Positions 61,893 to 64,000 of a stretch of 64,000 nucleotides of DNA are shown piece after piece (within the stretch, counting starts at the first letter, position 1; each line of letters opens with the position of its first letter). The notes beneath the pieces were generated by a model. That model did no database searches. It was not told where the DNA came from and was given only the letters and a program-made list of their open reading frames with translations. This DNA comes from UBA940 sp031548515 (GTDB lineage: Bacteria > Bacteroidota > Bacteroidia > Bacteroidales > Rikenellaceae): the NCBI GenBank assembly GCA_031548515.1, contig JAVBRB010000005.1, positions 1 to 64,000 of the forward strand, read 5' to 3'. A program made the position numbers and the translations under genes.

Positions 61893-64000
61893 TCAGTCGA
61901 GCAGGAGTTCCAAAATTTTGATAGCTGCGGTCGAAACCGGGGTTCCGGGGCCGAAAATCGCGGCCGCACCGTCCCTGTACAACTGGGCGTAGTCCTGTGC
62001 CGGAATAACGCCGCCCACAATGACCATGATGTCCTCTCGGCCCAGTTTCTTCAGCTCGGCTATGATCTGTGGCACAAGAGTGAGGTGTCCGGCGGCCAGC
62101 GACGACACGCCCACTACATGGACGTCGTTCTCGACAGCCTGGCGTGCGGCCTCTTCCGGAGTTTGGAACAGCGGTCCCATATCCACGTCGAAACCTATGT
62201 CGGCGTAACCCGTAGCAACCACTTTGGCTCCGCGGTCGTGCCCGTCCTGACCGAGTTTCGCAACCATGATGCGCGGCTGGCGTCCCTCTTCTTTCGCAAA
62301 TTTCTCTGCGAGGTCGCGAGCGTGCTGGAATGACTGGTCTGTTTTCACTTCCGAAGAATATACACCTGAAATTGAACGTATTATTGCTTTATAGCGTCCT
62401 GCGATGGCTTCGCAGGCGTCGGAGATCTCGCCCAGCGAAGCGCGCAGCCTTGCGGCCTCGACGGCGAGTTCCAGAAGGTTGCCCTTACCCGTGCGGGCGC
62501 ATTCGGTGATGGCAGCGAGGGCTTTTTTAACAGCGGCGGTATCGCGTCCGGCACGGAGTTCGGCAAGGCGTTTGACCTGCGATTCGCGGACGGCGGTGTT
62601 GTCAACCGCGAGGATGTCGATCGGGTCCTCCTTCTTCAGACGGAAACGGTTGAGGCCCACGATGATCTCCTCGCCCGAGTCGATGCGCGCCTGCTTGCGT
62701 GCGGCGGCCTCCTCGATGCGCATTTTGGGAATACCGGTCTCGATGGCTTTGGCCATGCCTCCCAGACCCTCGATCTCCTGAATGTGTGCCCAGGCTTTTT
62801 CGGCGATCGCAGCAGTCAGCGACTCCACATAGTATGAACCGGCCCACGGATCGACCCCGCGGCAGATGTCGGTCTCCTCCTGTATGTATATCTGAGTGTT
62901 GCGTGCGATACGCGCCGAGAAGTCGGTGGGAAGCGCGATGGCTTCGTCCAACGCGTTGGTGTGCAGCGACTGGGTGTGCCCAAGGGCCGCGCCCATAGCC
63001 TCGATGGCCGTGCGGGCCACGTTATTGAACGGATCCTGCTCTGTGAGCGACCATCCCGAAGTCTGGGTGTGAGTACGCAGGGCCAGAGATTTGGGGTTTT
63101 TCGGGTTGAACTGTTTGACAATTTTCGCCCAAAGCAGACGGGCAGCCCTCATCTTGGCGATCTCCATGAAATGGTTCATGCCGAGGCCCCAGAAGAACGA
63201 CAGGCGCGGTGCGAAACTGTCGACGCTCATGCCGGCGTCGATACCGGCGCGGAGGTACTCCAGACCATCGGCCAACGTGTAAGCCAGTTCGATGTCGGCC
63301 GTTGCCCCCGCTTCCTGCATGTGGTAGCCTGAAATGGATATCGAGTTGAATTTCGGCATGTTCTTCGACGTGTATTCGAAAATGTCGGCGATGATCTTCA
63401 TCGAGAATTCGGGCGGGTAGATATAGGTATTGCGCACCATGAACTCCTTGAGGATGTCGTTTTGGATGGTTCCGGAGAGTTGTTCGAGCGTCGCTCCCTG
63501 CTCCATCCCGGCCACGATGTAGAACGCAAGCACGGGAAGCACCGCGCCGTTCATCGTCATCGAAACCGACATCTGATCGAGGGGAATGCCGTCGAACAGC
63601 ACCTTCATATCCTCGACCGAGCATATCGACACGCCGGCTTTACCCACGTCGCCCACGACCCTGGGGTGGTCGGCGTCGTAGCCCCTGTGCGTGGCAAGGT
63701 CGAACGCCACCGAAAGCCCTTTCTGTCCCGACGCCAAGTTGCGGCGGTAGAAAGCATTGCTCTCTTCGGCGGTCGAGAAACCCGCGTACTGGCGGATCGT
63801 CCACGGACGCATCACATACATAGTCGAATAGGGTCCCCTGAGGAACGGCGCGATACCGGCCGCGTAATTGAGGTGTTCCATGCCCTGGAGGTCTTCCGCA
63901 GTGTATTCCGTCTTGACGGGTATGCGTTCGGAAGTGAGCCATACGTTAGTTTCGCACGGCTTCGAGGCTCCGCAGCACTCTTTGCCGGCGGCGCCTGTAT
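61893..64000 (-). CDS. mutB: Methylmalonyl-CoA mutase large subunit (5' end outside the window)
   Basis: Adenosylcobalamin-dependent isomerase that interconverts succinyl-CoA and methylmalonyl-CoA, used for propionate formation and odd-chain metabolism. Substrate barrel: GPYSTMYVMRPWTIRQYAGFST, GQKGLSVAFDLATHRGYD, SVSMTMNGAVLPVLAFY. Cobalamin domain near the C-terminus: MVAKLGQDGHDRGAKVVATG with the DxHxxG motif (His ligand), then VVGVSSLAAGHLTLVPQ. About 700 residues lie in the window. The reading frame is open from the first Met at 63881 to the window edge, so the N-terminus is cut. The small subunit gene would be expected further right. It ends in a terminator, separating it from GT2. Confidence 0.96.
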   Translation of the reverse strand, partial: TGAAGKECCGASKPCETNVWLTSERIPVKTEYTAEDLQGMEHLNYAAGIAPFLRGPYSTMYVMRPWTIRQYAGFSTAEESNAFYRRNLASGQKGLSVAFDLATHRGYDADHPRVVGDVGKAGVSICSVEDMKVLFDGIPLDQMSVSMTMNGAVLPVLAFYIVAGMEQGATLEQLSGTIQNDILKEFMVRNTYIYPPEFSMKIIADIFEYTSKNMPKFNSISISGYHMQEAGATADIELAYTLADGLEYLRAGIDAGMSVDSFAPRLSFFWGLGMNHFMEIAKMRAARLLWAKIVKQFNPKNPKSLALRTHTQTSGWSLTEQDPFNNVARTAIEAMGAALGHTQSLHTNALDEAIALPTDFSARIARNTQIYIQEETDICRGVDPWAGSYYVESLTAAIAEKAWAHIQEIEGLGGMAKAIETGIPKMRIEEAAARKQARIDSGEEIIVGLNRFRLKKEDPIDILAVDNTAVRESQVKRLAELRAGRDTAAVKKALAAITECARTGKGNLLELAVEAARLRASLGEISDACEAIAGRYKAIIRSISGVYSSEVKTDQSFQHARDLAEKFAKEEGRQPRIMVAKLGQDGHDRGAKVVATGYADIGFDVDMGPLFQTPEEAARQAVENDVHVVGVSSLAAGHLTLVPQIIAELKKLGREDIMVIVGGVIPAQDYAQLYRDGAAAIFGPGTPVSTAAIKILELLLD

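Noticed and set aside
61817..62020. N-terminal extension of the GT2 gene
   Set aside because: It would cross a terminator and overlap the mutase gene; the domain starts at 61816.
1..64000. CRISPR arrays, tRNA or rRNA genes, transposases, prophage
   Set aside because: I looked for spaced identical repeats, tRNA T-loop signatures and transposase or integrase motifs and found none.

Overview
The window is about 64 kb of a Bacteroidota chromosome, most likely order Bacteroidales (a Rikenellaceae/Alistipes-like gut lineage is my best guess from gene content, not proven). The evidence is a SusC/SusD pair, Bacteroidota-only families (DUF4270, DUF3098, BACON, PorX), many lipoproteins, the TTTG-N19-TAnnTTTG promoter type, and gene orders typical of the phylum (coaX to ppiD; ftsX-DUF3098-uppP-truB-queA; MerR-Nif3-zinc ribbon). 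I see no rRNA, tRNA, CRISPR array, prophage or insertion sequence. The content is mostly housekeeping and envelope genes.

Layout. 1-4.8 kb: phosphate transporter and two FKBP-type lipoproteins, the second with a tyrosine-rich insertion. 5.2-10.8 kb: orphan SusC/SusD pair and a secreted TapB-like protein. 10.8-18.5 kb (minus): coaX, an outer-membrane beta-barrel, a TPR protein, lptC, a CBS-domain membrane protein and a PpiD-like foldase. 18.5-24.3 kb (minus): mfd, an RNase E/G, a 30-residue ribosomal protein candidate and HU. 24.8-27.7 kb: porX, tsaE and an alpha/beta hydrolase. 27.7-30.8 kb (minus): 2-oxoacid:ferredoxin oxidoreductase korA-korB. 31.1-35.4 kb: BACON lipoprotein, VTT membrane protein, aroE, tandem DUF1080 lipoprotein and an ABM lipoprotein. 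35.6-36.7 kb (minus): polyprenyl diphosphate synthase. 36.9-48.9 kb: YfhO, ftsX, DUF3098, uppP, truB, queA, a starch-synthase-like fragment, DUF4270, topA and DUF2461. 49.0-56.8 kb: a small membrane protein (minus), trkA, a GH3-family adenylase, a deoxynucleoside kinase, an RNA m5C methyltransferase, a MerR regulator, Nif3 and a zinc-ribbon protein. 57.0-57.9 kb: ECF sigma factor and a very acidic microprotein. 58.0-64 kb (minus): crcB, a DEDDy exonuclease, recQ, a GT2 glycosyltransferase and methylmalonyl-CoA mutase large subunit, cut by the window edge.

Function. The envelope theme is strong: LPS transport (LptC), periplasmic folding (PpiD, FKBPs), undecaprenyl phosphate recycling (UppP), polyprenyl synthesis, FtsX, PorX and several lipoproteins. 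Energy metabolism is anaerobic in character (KorAB, and the methylmalonyl-CoA mutase step of the succinate-propionate route).

The most unusual material is intergenic. Four copies of a palindromic repeat (about 23.6, 28.8, 33.5 and 36.7 kb) share both ends and lie in the same orientation. A related hairpin pair lies at 2.7 kb. There are also three separate inverted-repeat elements, at 21.9, 30.8 and 35.5 kb. The 30.8 kb one has crossing internal stems that suggest a structured RNA or a small non-coding mobile element. No wholly new protein system is evident. The best protein-level leads are the sigma factor/acidic microprotein pair, the tyrosine-rich FKBP insertion and the starch-synthase-like protein without its nucleotide-sugar motif.
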